Assembly (NCBI GenBank): GCA_035582835.1
Contig: JAYKAV010003131.1
Span: 1-64,000, forward strand
DNA: 64,000 nt
Direction: 5' to 3'
Source of the DNA: Phoebastria nigripes
Lineage: Eukaryota; Chordata; Aves; Procellariiformes; Diomedeidae
The position numbers were made by a program, and so were the translations under genes. Every line of letters starts with the position of its first letter. Position 1 is the stretch's first letter. Below, piece after piece: positions 24,261-34,865 of the stretch. The notes below the pieces were generated by a model. It did not search any database. It was not told where the DNA came from and saw nothing but the letters and a program-made list of their open reading frames with translations.

Positions 24261-27200
24261 CATGGTGAAAAACCTGGAAAAAAATTGATACCAGAAGAGA
24301 CGGTGGGGATGTGGGGAATGGTGAAACAGTTAGATTACTGACTTTATGAGTCTGAAAATTACCAATAAAGTTCTAATATTATTGTCCTAAGTAAGAAACT
24401 GTAGATTTTTTTCCCAGCTTAAGCTCATCTGTCTTCCCATTTGTAAATAATAATTCAAATTAAAACCCAAATCTTTAACAGGAACAAAATTCAAGCCTTT
24501 CCTCTATTGCGACTTGCAGGAAAATTGTACCTAACCTATGCTGCCCTTCAGGACTGGTGGGAAAGGATGATATCTGATTTCTTTTCACCACCATCCCCTG
24601 CTCCATCAGTTCCCTGTCTCTCTTGACATCTCAGCCTGCCTGAGTTCAGAGTATACTGTTTACATTTCATAATGTGGGAAGACTGGATATTTTGGCATCT
24701 GGGATGAGGGGGAAGAGAACACTCACAATCACATGAAATTATCACAGGTAATTAAAAGGATTAAAAATAAGTGTTTGAAGCCTATGATACTGCAAGCCCT
24801 GGTGGTTCAGTAAGCATTAGTTTATAAACACAGGAATAAAGTACTACTATTTCACGTTGCCAAAACAACACATTGCACCACAGAGCTGGAAGGTAAAGTC
24901 TTCAATTAGATGTAAGAGGAGGATGTAATGTTATTGAACTGCTCAGACCTTGCACCAGAAAATCAGAGATTGAAATCTGTTTAAAAAGCCAAACATGAAA
25001 TATACAACTAAAAATGTAGCAAAGCTTTTATTCAGTGGCCGTGAAGAAGCACAATATTTTTCACAGGAATTAATAATTTACAGTATTTTATTTTATATGT
25101 GAAATGTAATAGGTGCACATAATAATGCACAGTTTAAAAAAAATATTTACTGCAGAATCTTTTTTTCATGCAAAATGTTCTGCAATTTCCTGCATATCAG
25201 TGATGATTACAGACTGTGATTTAAGAAACTATATAATGCTATGATAAATAGTCTTTACTTATTCAATGAGAAAATTTAAACAGTAATTTCTTAAAGTTTA
25301 AATTTGCTATTTTTTATATAACTTAAAATTATAAAAAGTAGGAGCTGTGCTGTCACTGAGTATTATGTTACTCAGAGGAATGCATTGCTACTTATTTTTC
25401 TTAGAGATTTACAGTAAGTATCAGTAGAAAATATTGGAGACAGAAGATAAACTTACATTTTTACTACATGGATTTTCGGTATGCTTCCTCCTAAGAGAGG
25501 GCTGATTTGTCAAATACCTCAGCAGGTGGAAGTTTCAAGACCTTATCTACAAATTTTATAGCCATATATTCAGTATAATTGGATGCTTGTTACATTACCT
25601 TTTGATTATGTGAATCCTTCTGCCTTACAAAGAATTTATTCTTCAAGGGAGATTTGGAATGAACAAATCTGTACCTCTAATGAATAGTTTCTATTTCAGC
25701 TGGATCATGCTATTAAAGAACTTGTATGACAAATTCAGATTGTCCTTTTCTACTATCTTTCCTTAAAAAAGAAAATCCATTAACTGGAAAACAAACAAAC
25801 AAGCAAACAAACAAAAAAATACCCCATCCCCCAGAAACAAAAAATCTTATTTTATTGCAAAAACTGAGGCTTTCATTTTCTTTTTTTTTTTTTTTTTCAG
25901 AATTTTAAAATTAACCTCAATCACCAAAATGCACTGATTTCATAAGTACTGAATATCTATAGCTCAGTGATACCTGGGAGGCGCTGAACAATTTTGAAAA
26001 TCTGTCAGTAAACTAGATTTCAGCTTCCTTGTTTAAAAATCTTACTGATGTGAATTAATGTGGTTCACTTTGCCTTTTGAATCTAAATTTTCATCATAGA
26101 AACTAGTGTTCTTCAGGTTATGAATAAGACTGCCAATTTGCCTCCCCTCCCCCTCATTTTTCACTGGTCTACTAATTACAAGTTATTTTTCCTTAATAAC
26201 TCTTAATTAGATTCTTTTTTTGTCCTTTCTCATGTCCCTGCAGCTGCTGCCCTATAACACATCTGTCAAAGCAGGTGCTCTGCATTCATTCTCAACACAA
26301 TTTGAGAAATTTCTTTTAGCGTAACTTTGTAGGTAGGAAATTACTGATTATTATTGGCACTTGTTATAAATCTGTTTCATTTCCTACTTGATGTTTTCCT
26401 GTAGTATTTATTATCAAGACATTTAGAAAAATTTTTATAACTTTGGCAGGTTTCCAGATTAATGCCCATATGTTAAGACAATAATAGCACCTCCAAAAGA
26501 AGACTGGCCTTGGCCTTTATATTTTAATGTTCATTAACTGACTTCATGCCAGAGAAAGCAACTCCTACATATCTATTATTTCCTTTTAGATATTCCCACT
26601 GGTTTGCGTATTGCAGGCAGATTTCTGTAAATAGATTAATTCTATATAACCTTTTGCCTTCTAATAAAATGTTCACATTTGCAATTCCCAGAAGGTAGTT
26701 TTATATCTTTTTTTTTCATAGTTGATTAGAAATCCATCAGCACTATGCAAGCATTTTCTGCTCGCACATTGTTTGAACCATTAGAACTACTTTGTCAGCA
26801 AAATCTCAATTTAATTTCATTTTAGCCAACATTAATACTGTTATCTTTGTGCCTACCCATTCATTCAGATGTGTTCTTTCACTTTCACTGCAATTGCTAA
26901 AGATAGAAGTTGTTTAGAAGATTAGAAGGCAAGACAGCCTGGGGCAGGACCATTTTCTGAGAAGTCCGAAGGTGCTTCATATAGTGATCACTTAACAAGG
27001 AAAAAAAGCTCATAGTAAACTAGTTCTAATTTACCTTTGTTTATTACTCATAGCACAGCTGTAGCTTCTTGCCATATAAATTGAATCCAGTTCCAGTCCA
27101 TAGATTGTTTTCTAAGCACTAATTCCCAGTAGACTACTCACAGGACTAGTAAATCAGTTGGCAAGAAATGAAGAAAGAGAGAAACAAAATAATCCCTCTG

Positions 27201-28489
27201 ATGATCATTTAGTGTGGGAAAACTTAAGGCTCTGGAAAGCATAAATATATCTACAGCACCCTAGATAACATGGAGCATTTTACTTTTCAGAAGCAAATGT
27301 GTACATTTGCCAAACTTTGACCAAAAGCCAAAATTTTTCAGTTTGGCTTACCAATTAAAATGTGGAACAAGGTAAGACNTTTAAGAAATTTACAGGCAAA
27401 ACTGTTGAGGATACCTGAAAGGGAAGAAAAATTGTATCTGCTTTGGGCCACTTTCCAAAGAGAGGGACAAAAGGAAAGGATCACTGGGGATGCCTTCTGG
27501 AATAATTTAGGATACCACTTACAGCTTCTAAATAGACTGATTTTACTTATCACTGTTAATAAAAGCAAAATCTTAAAATGGTAGAATTTTAGAATACTTA
27601 TCAATTTAATGTGTGTATATAAATAGATACAAAAAAGCTGTGCCAAATTATTTTTTTAAGAATTTATGATGAGAAAAACTAGGAGTCTAATGAAATTCTG
27701 TCACATTGAAATTCATGCAATCACTTTCATTTATTTTAATGAGCATACAATGTAATACTTTTGTCTGTAATTTTGGCTGTATACTTTTAATATTTACTTA
27801 CAGATCTTTGAAGTGTACAAGCATTCAAGTAGACATTGCACATGTTATTTGGGAATGTCATNTGGAAGGCAGATTCTTTTTTGTTTGTTGGTTGTTTTGG
27901 TTTTTAAGGGTTGAAAGAACAGTATGCCTTTGATTTCTTGGGAAGAAGAAATTTTCTCATAATATGATTTGTAGTCTCACCACAGCCTTTGGATGCAGCA
28001 GGAAAATGTAAGATCTGAATTTAAGGACAGAAACTGACCAGCCTTATCTGGCTGCCTATCTAATGTGGGGATCATTATCCCTATATGTCATAGACTTAAC
28101 TCTTAAACCTTTATTACTTTTGCTTTCTTTTGAAAATGTCCTGATATTAGAGGAGTAAAATAATCTAAATACCTATTTTCAGGGAATTTTTTGTTCATTA
28201 ATCTTGCTGAGAATCACCTCCTGAACACTGGATAAGACCCTTTCAAAGGATGAGATCCTTTCACAAGTGCTAAATATCATAATCTGGGAAAATCCCTTGT
28301 CTCAAATGAAAGGACAATTTATCTCTTCTCCAGTGTCTGGATTATCTGAATTCCCAACACTATTTTATTAACTATAAATATTTGATTTGTTATTAATATT
28401 TATTCACTTAAGACTATCATTACAAAATCTCTGTGCTGATGGAAGTTACCACTTCTTCTAATTATCCCATAGGAGAACTGTAGGAAACA

Positions 28490-28490
<1 letters not shown>
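24261..28490. other. AT-rich sequence, no gene seen
   Basis: No supported gene. Simple repeats include a (CAAA)n run at 25787-25819 and a T run at about 25881-25899. The 102-codon minus-strand frame at 27338-27646 contains an N and no recognisable motif. Confidence 0.55.
25787..25819. repeat. (CAAA)n simple repeat
   Basis: Tandem ACAA/CAAA units with one G interruption. Confidence 0.8.

Positions 28491-28546
<56 letters not shown>
28491..28546 (+). repeat. 56-base pure A-tract
   Basis: An uninterrupted run of A. No retroposon body, polyadenylation signal or target duplication is evident on its left side. Homopolymers of this length are often mis-sized in assemblies. Confidence 0.92.
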
Positions 28547-28551
<5 letters not shown>

Positions 28552-29827
28552 GCAAAGAATATTAACCAAGTATATGGGTGTTAAAGTCTCTTTCTTTTCC
28601 CAAATGAACATTAAACATTTCTTTCTGATTAATTAATTCTGATTGGCAAATCACATCTGGAATAGAAGAACTAAGAAACTTGTGCAGAAGACATTGAGAG
28701 TTTTTATAGTAATGCTTTCACTATCCCAGATCAAAACTTTATTTTACAAGTTTGTAGACATGCATTTTCCTCTTGCACTGTCAGTTCTATGTACTTAGTT
28801 TGGGATCTTAAAGTTAAATTGGTTAGCTGAGTGATACAGAAATGAGATACAGTCCTTGTTTGAAAGATTTGTAGTCTTAAAATCTGTCTCCAGAAAGAAG
28901 TAAGAGGAAGACCATTCCCCAAATGGTTTATTGACATTCCATTAACCCATAGTCCCATAGCTGTTTACTCAAGTAGCTTTTTTTTGAATGTGAGCTTTAA
29001 AATAAAGTATTTTTGTTTGTACTCTGAATGGTCCTTCAGCGTGAGAACAGTGAAATTACATAGTATAGGGGTAAAACTTGAAAAAACTTACATTTTGATG
29101 GTAGCCTTTGGCTTCTTTAATATTAATTATCAAAATAGTGAATAACTGTTTAAGAATTAGCATCACTGAAATGCTCATTCATACAGAAAGACAAACAGAT
29201 TTCAAGCAGTTTACTTATGGGGCAACTAACGTTTAAGATAATGAGGAGTTTGCACTTGGTTGATATGAGTCATGTTACGTTTTAAGTCAGAAAAGTATAT
29301 CGATCACATCAGAGTATTAGGAACGTAAGTGAACCATCACAAATAATTTGTAAATAGAACCAGGGCAGATTATTTAATTATTCTGTTGGTGCTACCAGAA
29401 GGGAAACTTAATTATACATGTCGGTCAGTGGACGTGAAAAGTGGCATGTTAAATACAGAGGAAACAGATATATGAAACAGTACTCATTTTTCTTCTATTT
29501 TTAAATCAAATTTTAAAAGCATTTATATCATGACTTCAGAGTTGTGCCCATAGCTTCAGTGATTCTACGATTACACTTTTAAAGAATAGGTTGCAGAAGG
29601 GAAAGATAAAGAGCCAATGATTTTTAATTTTTTTTTTTTTTTCTTAAAAAAAAACAACTTTGAGTTCAGGACAGTCATAGAAAGTTCATCTGCAAGTGAG
29701 AATTTTTCAAAGATGGACATGTGAAAGGATTTGAATGGTAGACCTGACCTGAACTGGTTAGACTGAGTGTAGACTTTACAGATAAGTATATAGATGTTTG
29801 TTGTACAGATTTCTGTGCCTATGCTGG
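28547..29827. other. AT-rich sequence, no gene seen
   Basis: Nothing recognisable. A T run followed by an A run lies at 29629-29654. Confidence 0.5.
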
Positions 29828-29930
29828 TGTGGTGGTGCATTTCCCCCCTCACCTGTGCCGCTCTACGATCTCAGGAATTCCAGTTAGGCCTTGGCCTTTG
29901 TGTGATGAGTTGGGCGGTTAAGTGTCCCTT

Positions 29931-30020
29931 GACCATACCAGGAACTCTTGCATGGCTAAGGTAGGGAGCGGCACTGACCATACCAGGAACACCTGTTGCC
30001 TGGCCAAGGTGGGGAACAAG
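29931..30020 (+). repeat. 45-bp tandem duplication inside LTR
   Basis: GACCATACCAGGAAC recurs at 29931 and 29976, followed in both by a GCNTGGCYAAGGTRGGGA-like stretch, giving two imperfect 45-bp units in the U3 part of the LTR. Confidence 0.8.
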
Positions 30021-30176
30021 AGTGGGAATAATTCATTATCCCCTGACAGCCTTGAAACATTCCCTACCTGGATCATAGCTCAAGTGGAATGATACCATTG
30101 TTACTGTTCTGGATTGTTCTGGATTGTGACCAGGATGGAAATTTATGGATGACTAAAGCAAATCATCTTGAGAACC

Positions 30177-30182
30177 TATAAA
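30177..30182 (+). promoter_or_regulatory. TATA box of family 3 LTR
   Basis: TATAAA in the context CCTATAAACTATGG. It is the only TATAAA in the upstream half of this LTR that precedes a GC-richer tract. Confidence 0.45.
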
Positions 30183-30669
30183 CTATGGTCCCAAGTGAGG
30201 CCTTTGAGCTCTCCTGAACCGCAGTGGGCTGCACCCAGCATCTCTCTCTGAGCGGGGTACCATTCAGAGCCCCCAAACTCTCAAATCTGCGATATTTGGA
30301 GGACCGTTGCCGAAAGCTGATGATGGGACCTGGGCTGCAACTTTTCACTCCTCGAGGCTCAACCCCTCACCCATTGAGAAATGCTGAGACTTTTGAAGTG
30401 AATATTTCACTGAACTTGAGAGTAATTTTTAACAGGTATACCTTTTGTACATTTATATATATTTGTGTCTCTGTGTGTGTGTGCGAATTGATTTAGGTAA
30501 CCGATAGCAAGTGTAATCTGTAATCAAGTCACTGTTGTGATTGTAGTAAATTCTATTAACTCACTTTGTAAATGTTAAATTAATCAATGATTAAATGTTG
30601 CTAAAATCTTGTAATCTACCTTAGAACTGTGAATGAACCTTAGGCTGCTGCTAGACACATATAATCCCC

Positions 30670-30955
30670 TAGACATAGACTGTTGACCAAGTCTGAGACT
30701 AGGAGTGGATCCACCTGCACCTAAGCTCCGTCAGGAGTTTAGAAAGCAAGGGGGTCTACTCTGAATCTCGTGACCCCGCAGGAGGATTTCCTTATTCCTT
30801 GTATTTCTTCCATTAGACATAAACTGTTGACCAAGTCTGAGACTAAGATTGGACCTAGCTGCACCTAAGCTCCATGAGGAATTTAGAAAGCAAGGGGGTC
30901 TACTCTGAATCTCGTGACTCAACAGGAGGGTCTCCCTTATCCTTTTGCGTCTTCA
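30670..30955 (+). repeat. 145-bp tandem duplication inside LTR
   Basis: Copy 1 is 30670-30814 and copy 2 is 30815 to about 30955. Both start TAGACATARACTGTTGACCA and share the GGGGGTCTACTCTGAATCTC block. They differ at scattered sites, so the duplication is not recent, though it could predate the insertion. Confidence 0.88.
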
Positions 30956-31180
30956 GTCTCTGTATAAATCATTCTAGCTTGATTCTAACTCTATTTTCCT
31001 TTGTATGCTTCATCCATGTAGTAAGTGATAGAGTGAACCTTGCCATCGAACTCTTTTAAGTCACACTCCGTCGAACTCTGTTAAGTCGCACTTTTATAAA
31101 TTCCTATTGAAATCACTTTTTGCTAATAACTTTGATGGTGATTCTTTAAGCGATCTGAATCACTCATTGGCAACAGCAGG

Positions 31181-33215
31181 TTATCTTGACTTTATAATCA
31201 GTGGAGAGAAATAGGCACTTTGGGGATAGGAAAGATCTCATTTTGAGCTACTACTTTAGGACAAGATGAATCATCTTGTAGAAATATCAGTTTCTTTTAT
31301 CTGTGGAGTCTAGACAACTAACTCACACAAAGTTGTCCATAATAGATGTTAACTATTTCGTAGCTGGACCATACCATAACTTCACCACAACTGCAAGTTA
31401 TTACAGTAACAGATATCCAGTAAGAAGATGCAGTTCTATTTGATAATGCAACCAATTTTCTCAAAAACAGAAGAAACAGAATTAAAACAGTAGAAAATGA
31501 AGATTTATTCATTCTAATTAATAGGAAAAGGAGGGAATTTTGCTATACAGAAAAAGAAACAAACAAACAAATAAACAAAACTTTTCAAGGAGAACAATGC
31601 AGAATGTGAGGAGTGAAGCTCCAAAACTAAAAAGTATAGAACTACTTGAGCCCTTCCTCACAGAAAATTGAGTGACTATATTATGACCCTGATTATCAGG
31701 TATTATTAAGGAGTTATTAAGAATTTGCTTTAAAACTCTAATGCAGTTTTGATTTTATCAGGAAAGTACTTCCTAAGTTGCTGCATACATTACAAAAGAT
31801 GGGCCTCAGGGAAGTTATTTAAAAAATTAATAAGCTATTTTAGAACATCACTGCTTATTGTTTGAATTGCTAAATATCACCATATTTCTTATTAATTATT
31901 TTGCTAAAATATTGGTTTGCTTATTTATCTGGACATATCAAAAGTGGTAGCTGTAAAGCACATGTTGAGGCCAATATTAGAAAGCATTTTATTTTCTATT
32001 AAAAAATTACATGGTTACAACTTTAGAATATACAGACAACTTCTCCAAGATTTATATCCTTTAAGCAAATTAGTGAATCACAATTTGATTCTCATTTGCT
32101 TAGATAATGCCATTTCAAATTTTAAAAAGATAAAATTTCTGATTTTTTTTTACTTTAAATTTATAGCTTAAAGAGCTTAATGGGCATTTAATGATAGCCT
32201 CTAAAAATATCTGAGTAACAGTAGCTGCTATGTATGAGTTGCAAAAGTTTAAAAAGGGAATGTTTAACAGCACAGTTGCCTTCTGGCATCTCTCTTCCAA
32301 GCTGCTCCCAGGTCCAGACAACACCACTGTTTAGGACAATACCAATGATTATTCATGTATCTGTGTTTTTCAAACATTGTTTCAAGTAATTTTTGTATTT
32401 AGTTGCAAAGGAAATTTAACACTGATTTCAGTGGGAGTGGGATTGAGGCCTTCTGAAAAGCATCTATAAAGACCATATGGGTACACTTGGATGACCTGTT
32501 TCGGGCTGTTCAAATAGTGGCACCGGACAGTTATAATGCAAATGTTTGCTGATTTGTCTTATTTCTTGTACTCTTTATAGTTTCACAAGGGAAATTGATT
32601 TTATTCAATTAAGAACTAGTTCTTAACTACAAATATATAATGGAATTTAATCTTTACAATAATAATAATAATAATAACAACAACAACAGTAATAACAATA
32701 ATAATAATAATTTTAAAATAGGATAATTAGTCTCAAAATATAATAATTTGGTACTGAATGTTTTACTAAATGTGTCATTATCTCATGTCCAAACCATCTC
32801 ACCTGTGCTAGAACAGTCTATTGCATTTTTCTTAAATTCAGCATGGCAAAATGCACTCCAAACCCACCCTGGGGATCATATATTTAGCCTTGTAACACAA
32901 CAATCAGTTAAAATACTTGAAGTGTGAAAATCACCTCCTTAGCAGAATACCAGAAGTGGTAGGAAGACTTTGCATGCTCTGGCACAAAGGAAGTTATAAA
33001 GTGAAAATTACCATATATTTTATGCCCACTGACAAAACCAGGAAGGGCCATAAATATGAGCTGGTCCTTATGAGAGCATTTAAATACACAAGTGAATTCA
33101 GTTCTAGCCAGTTGGCAGAGAAGGAAACATACAGAACAGTAATGAATTGTGATATCATGGGACTGTATGTTCAAAGATGCAAGTCGAGGAATAGAAAATA
33201 CAAAAGATGCAGGCA
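31181..33215. other. AT-rich sequence, no gene seen
   Basis: I see no supported gene. A (CAAA)-type run is at about 31556-31581 and an AAT/AAC microsatellite at 32658-32712. The frames at 32908-33231 (minus) and 32917-33276 (plus) overlap each other, run into the LTR at 33216 and have no recognisable domain. Confidence 0.5.
32658..32712. repeat. (AAT)n/(AAC)n microsatellite
   Basis: AAT units, then AAC units, then AAT units again, in about 55 bp. Confidence 0.88.
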
Positions 33216-33525
33216 TGTATTGGGTTTCCATGGCAAGGTTTTGGTAGTGGGGGGGCTACAGGGGTGGCTTCTGTGAGAAGCTGCTAGAAGCTTCCCCCAT
33301 GTCCGATAGAGCCAATGCCAGCCGGCTCCAAGACAGACCTGCCACTGACCAAAGCTGAACCAATCGGCAACGGTGGTAGCNCCTCTGTGACTACATATTG
33401 TTGTGGTTTAACTCCAGCCAGCAACTAAGCACCACACAGCCACTCACTCACTCCCCCCACAGTGGGGTGCAGGAGAGAATTGGAAGGGTAATAGTGAGAA
33501 AACTCATGGGTTGAGACAAAGACAG

Positions 33526-33531
33526 TTTAAT
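33526..33531 (-). promoter_or_regulatory. ATTAAA polyadenylation signal of nested LTR
   Basis: TTTAAT on the plus strand, at the same position as the ATTAAA at 51256-51261 in the other well-preserved copy. Confidence 0.6.
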
Positions 33532-33711
33532 AGGGAAAGCAAAAGCTGCACACGCAAGCAAAGCAAAACAAGGAATTCATTCATTGCTTCGTATTGGCAG
33601 GCAGGTGTTCAGCCATCACTAGGAAAGCAGGGCTCCATCACACGTAACGGTTACTGGGGAAGACAAACACCATCACTCCTAACGTCCCCCCTTCCTTCTT
33701 CTTCCCCTAGC

Positions 33712-33719
33712 TTTATATA
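33712..33719 (-). promoter_or_regulatory. TATA box of nested LTR
   Basis: TATATAAA on the minus strand, identical to the TATA box at 51065-51072. Confidence 0.6.
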
Positions 33720-34097
33720 CTGAGCATGACATCATATGGTATGGAATAAACCATTGGACAGCTAGGTTAGCTGTACTGGCTACGCTCCCTCCCAGCTTCT
33801 TGGGCACCTGGCAGAGCATGGGAAGCCGAAAAGTCCTTCACTAGTGTAAACACTACATAGCAATAACAAAAACGTCAGTGTGTTATCAACGTTATTCTCA
33901 TACTAAATCCAAAACATAGCACTATACCAGCTACTAGGAAGAAAATTAACTCTATCCCAACCAAAACCAGGACACATGTTTAAGAAGGGGAAAACCTGCT
34001 GTGCAACAACAGCTGGAAGAGAGGAGCGAGAACATGTGAGAGAAACAACTCTGCAGACACCAAGGTCAGTAAGAACGGAGGTGGAGGAGGTGCTCCA

Positions 34098-34480
34098 GGT
34101 GCTGGAGCAGAGATTCCCTTGCAGCCCATGGTGAAGACTATGGTGAGGCAGGTTGTCCCCCTGCAGCCTATAGAGGTTGATGGTGGGACAGATATCCACT
34201 TGCAGCCTGTGGAGGACCCCATGCTGGAGCAGATGGATAAGCCCGAAGGAGGCTGTGACCCTGTGGAGAGCCTGTGCTGGTGGAGACTCCTGGCAGGACC
34301 TGTGACCCCATAGAGAGGAGCCCACACTGGAGCAGGTTTGCTGGCAGGACTTGCGACCCCATGGGGGACCCACATTGGAGCAGTCTTTTCCTGAAGGACT
34401 GCACCCCATGGAAAGGACCCACGCTGGAGCAGTTCGTGAAAAGCTGCAGCCCGTGGGAGGGACCCAACACTGGGACAGGG
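34098..34480 (+). repeat. Imperfect tandem repeats inside family 4 LTR
   Basis: About six to eight degenerate units of roughly 45-66 bp recur around CTGGAGCAG and TGCAGCCCATGG-like cores (for example near 34099, 34222, 34331, 34375, 34424). The periodicity keeps long frames open on both strands (up to 210 codons on the minus strand, 33903-34535). Those frames cross the nested-LTR junction and are not genes. Confidence 0.8.
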
Positions 34481-34865
34481 GAACAGTGTGATGCAGAAGG
34501 AGCAGCAGAGACAAAGTGTTGTGAACTGACCGCAACCCCCATTCCCCATCCCTCTCTGCGGGAGGAGGAGGTAGAGATATAGAGTGAAGTTGAGCCCGGG
34601 AAGAAGGGAGGGGTGCGGGGAAGGTGTTTCAAGATTTGGTTTTTATTTCACATTACCCTACTCTGATTTGATTGGTAATAAATTAAATTAATTTTCTCGA
34701 GTCAAGTCTGCTTTGCCCATGACAGTAATTGGTGAGTGATGTCCCTGTCCTTTTCTTGACCCATGAGCTTTTCGTTATATTTTTTCTCCCATGCCCAGCT
34801 GAGGAGGGGAACTGATAGAGAGGCTTGGTGGACACCTGGCGTCCAGCCAAGGTCAACGCACCACA

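Larger units (their letters stand above)
29828..31175 (+). mobile_element. Long solo LTR, family 3, 1348 bp
   Basis: The block starts TGTGGTGGTGC and ends TTGGCAACA. The flanks GCTGG (29823-29827) and GCAGG (31176-31180) match at four of five bases, suggesting a 5-bp target duplication. A TATAAA at 30177-30182 precedes a GC-richer region as in an LTR promoter. Two internal tandem duplications inflate its length. It shares no clear similarity with the other LTRs here. No gag, pol or env sequence flanks it. Orientation rests on the TATA position. Confidence 0.75.
33399..33974 (-). mobile_element. Solo LTR, family 1, nested in family 4 LTR
   Basis: It starts TGTTGTGG and ends CCAGGACA, 576 bp, the same length as the 50813-51388 copy. 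The flanks CATAT (33394-33398) and CATGT (33975-33979) match at four of five bases. On its coding strand the TATA box (TTTATATA on plus, 33712-33719) and the ATTAAA signal (TTTAAT on plus, 33526-33531) are intact. The CRE has mutated to TGACATCA, as expected from CpG decay. It must be younger than the LTR it interrupts. Confidence 0.93.
33216..34865 (+). mobile_element. Solo LTR, family 4, split by a nested LTR
   Basis: The element starts TGTATTGGGTTTCC and ends AACGCACCACA. It is interrupted by a family 1 LTR at 33399-33974; without the insert it is about 1.07 kb. Downstream of the insert are TTTAAGAAGGGG (the rest of a TATA-like region), a block of tandem repeats (34098-34480) and AATAAA in TTGGTAATAAATTAAATT near 34673-34690. 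I recognise it from memory as an LTR type common in neoavian birds; the family name would need a repeat library. No clean target duplication is visible at the outer ends. Confidence 0.8.

Noticed and set aside
32418..32462. GATTTCAGTGGGAGTGGGATTGAGG as an ancient amniote repeat
   Set aside because: It recalls a motif common in reptile repeats, but no boundaries or second motif support it.
33903..34535. 210-codon minus-strand open frame, with overlapping frames of 189 and 154 codons
   Set aside because: It crosses the junction between the nested LTR and the host LTR and is kept open by tandem repeats. No known domain and no gene structure.
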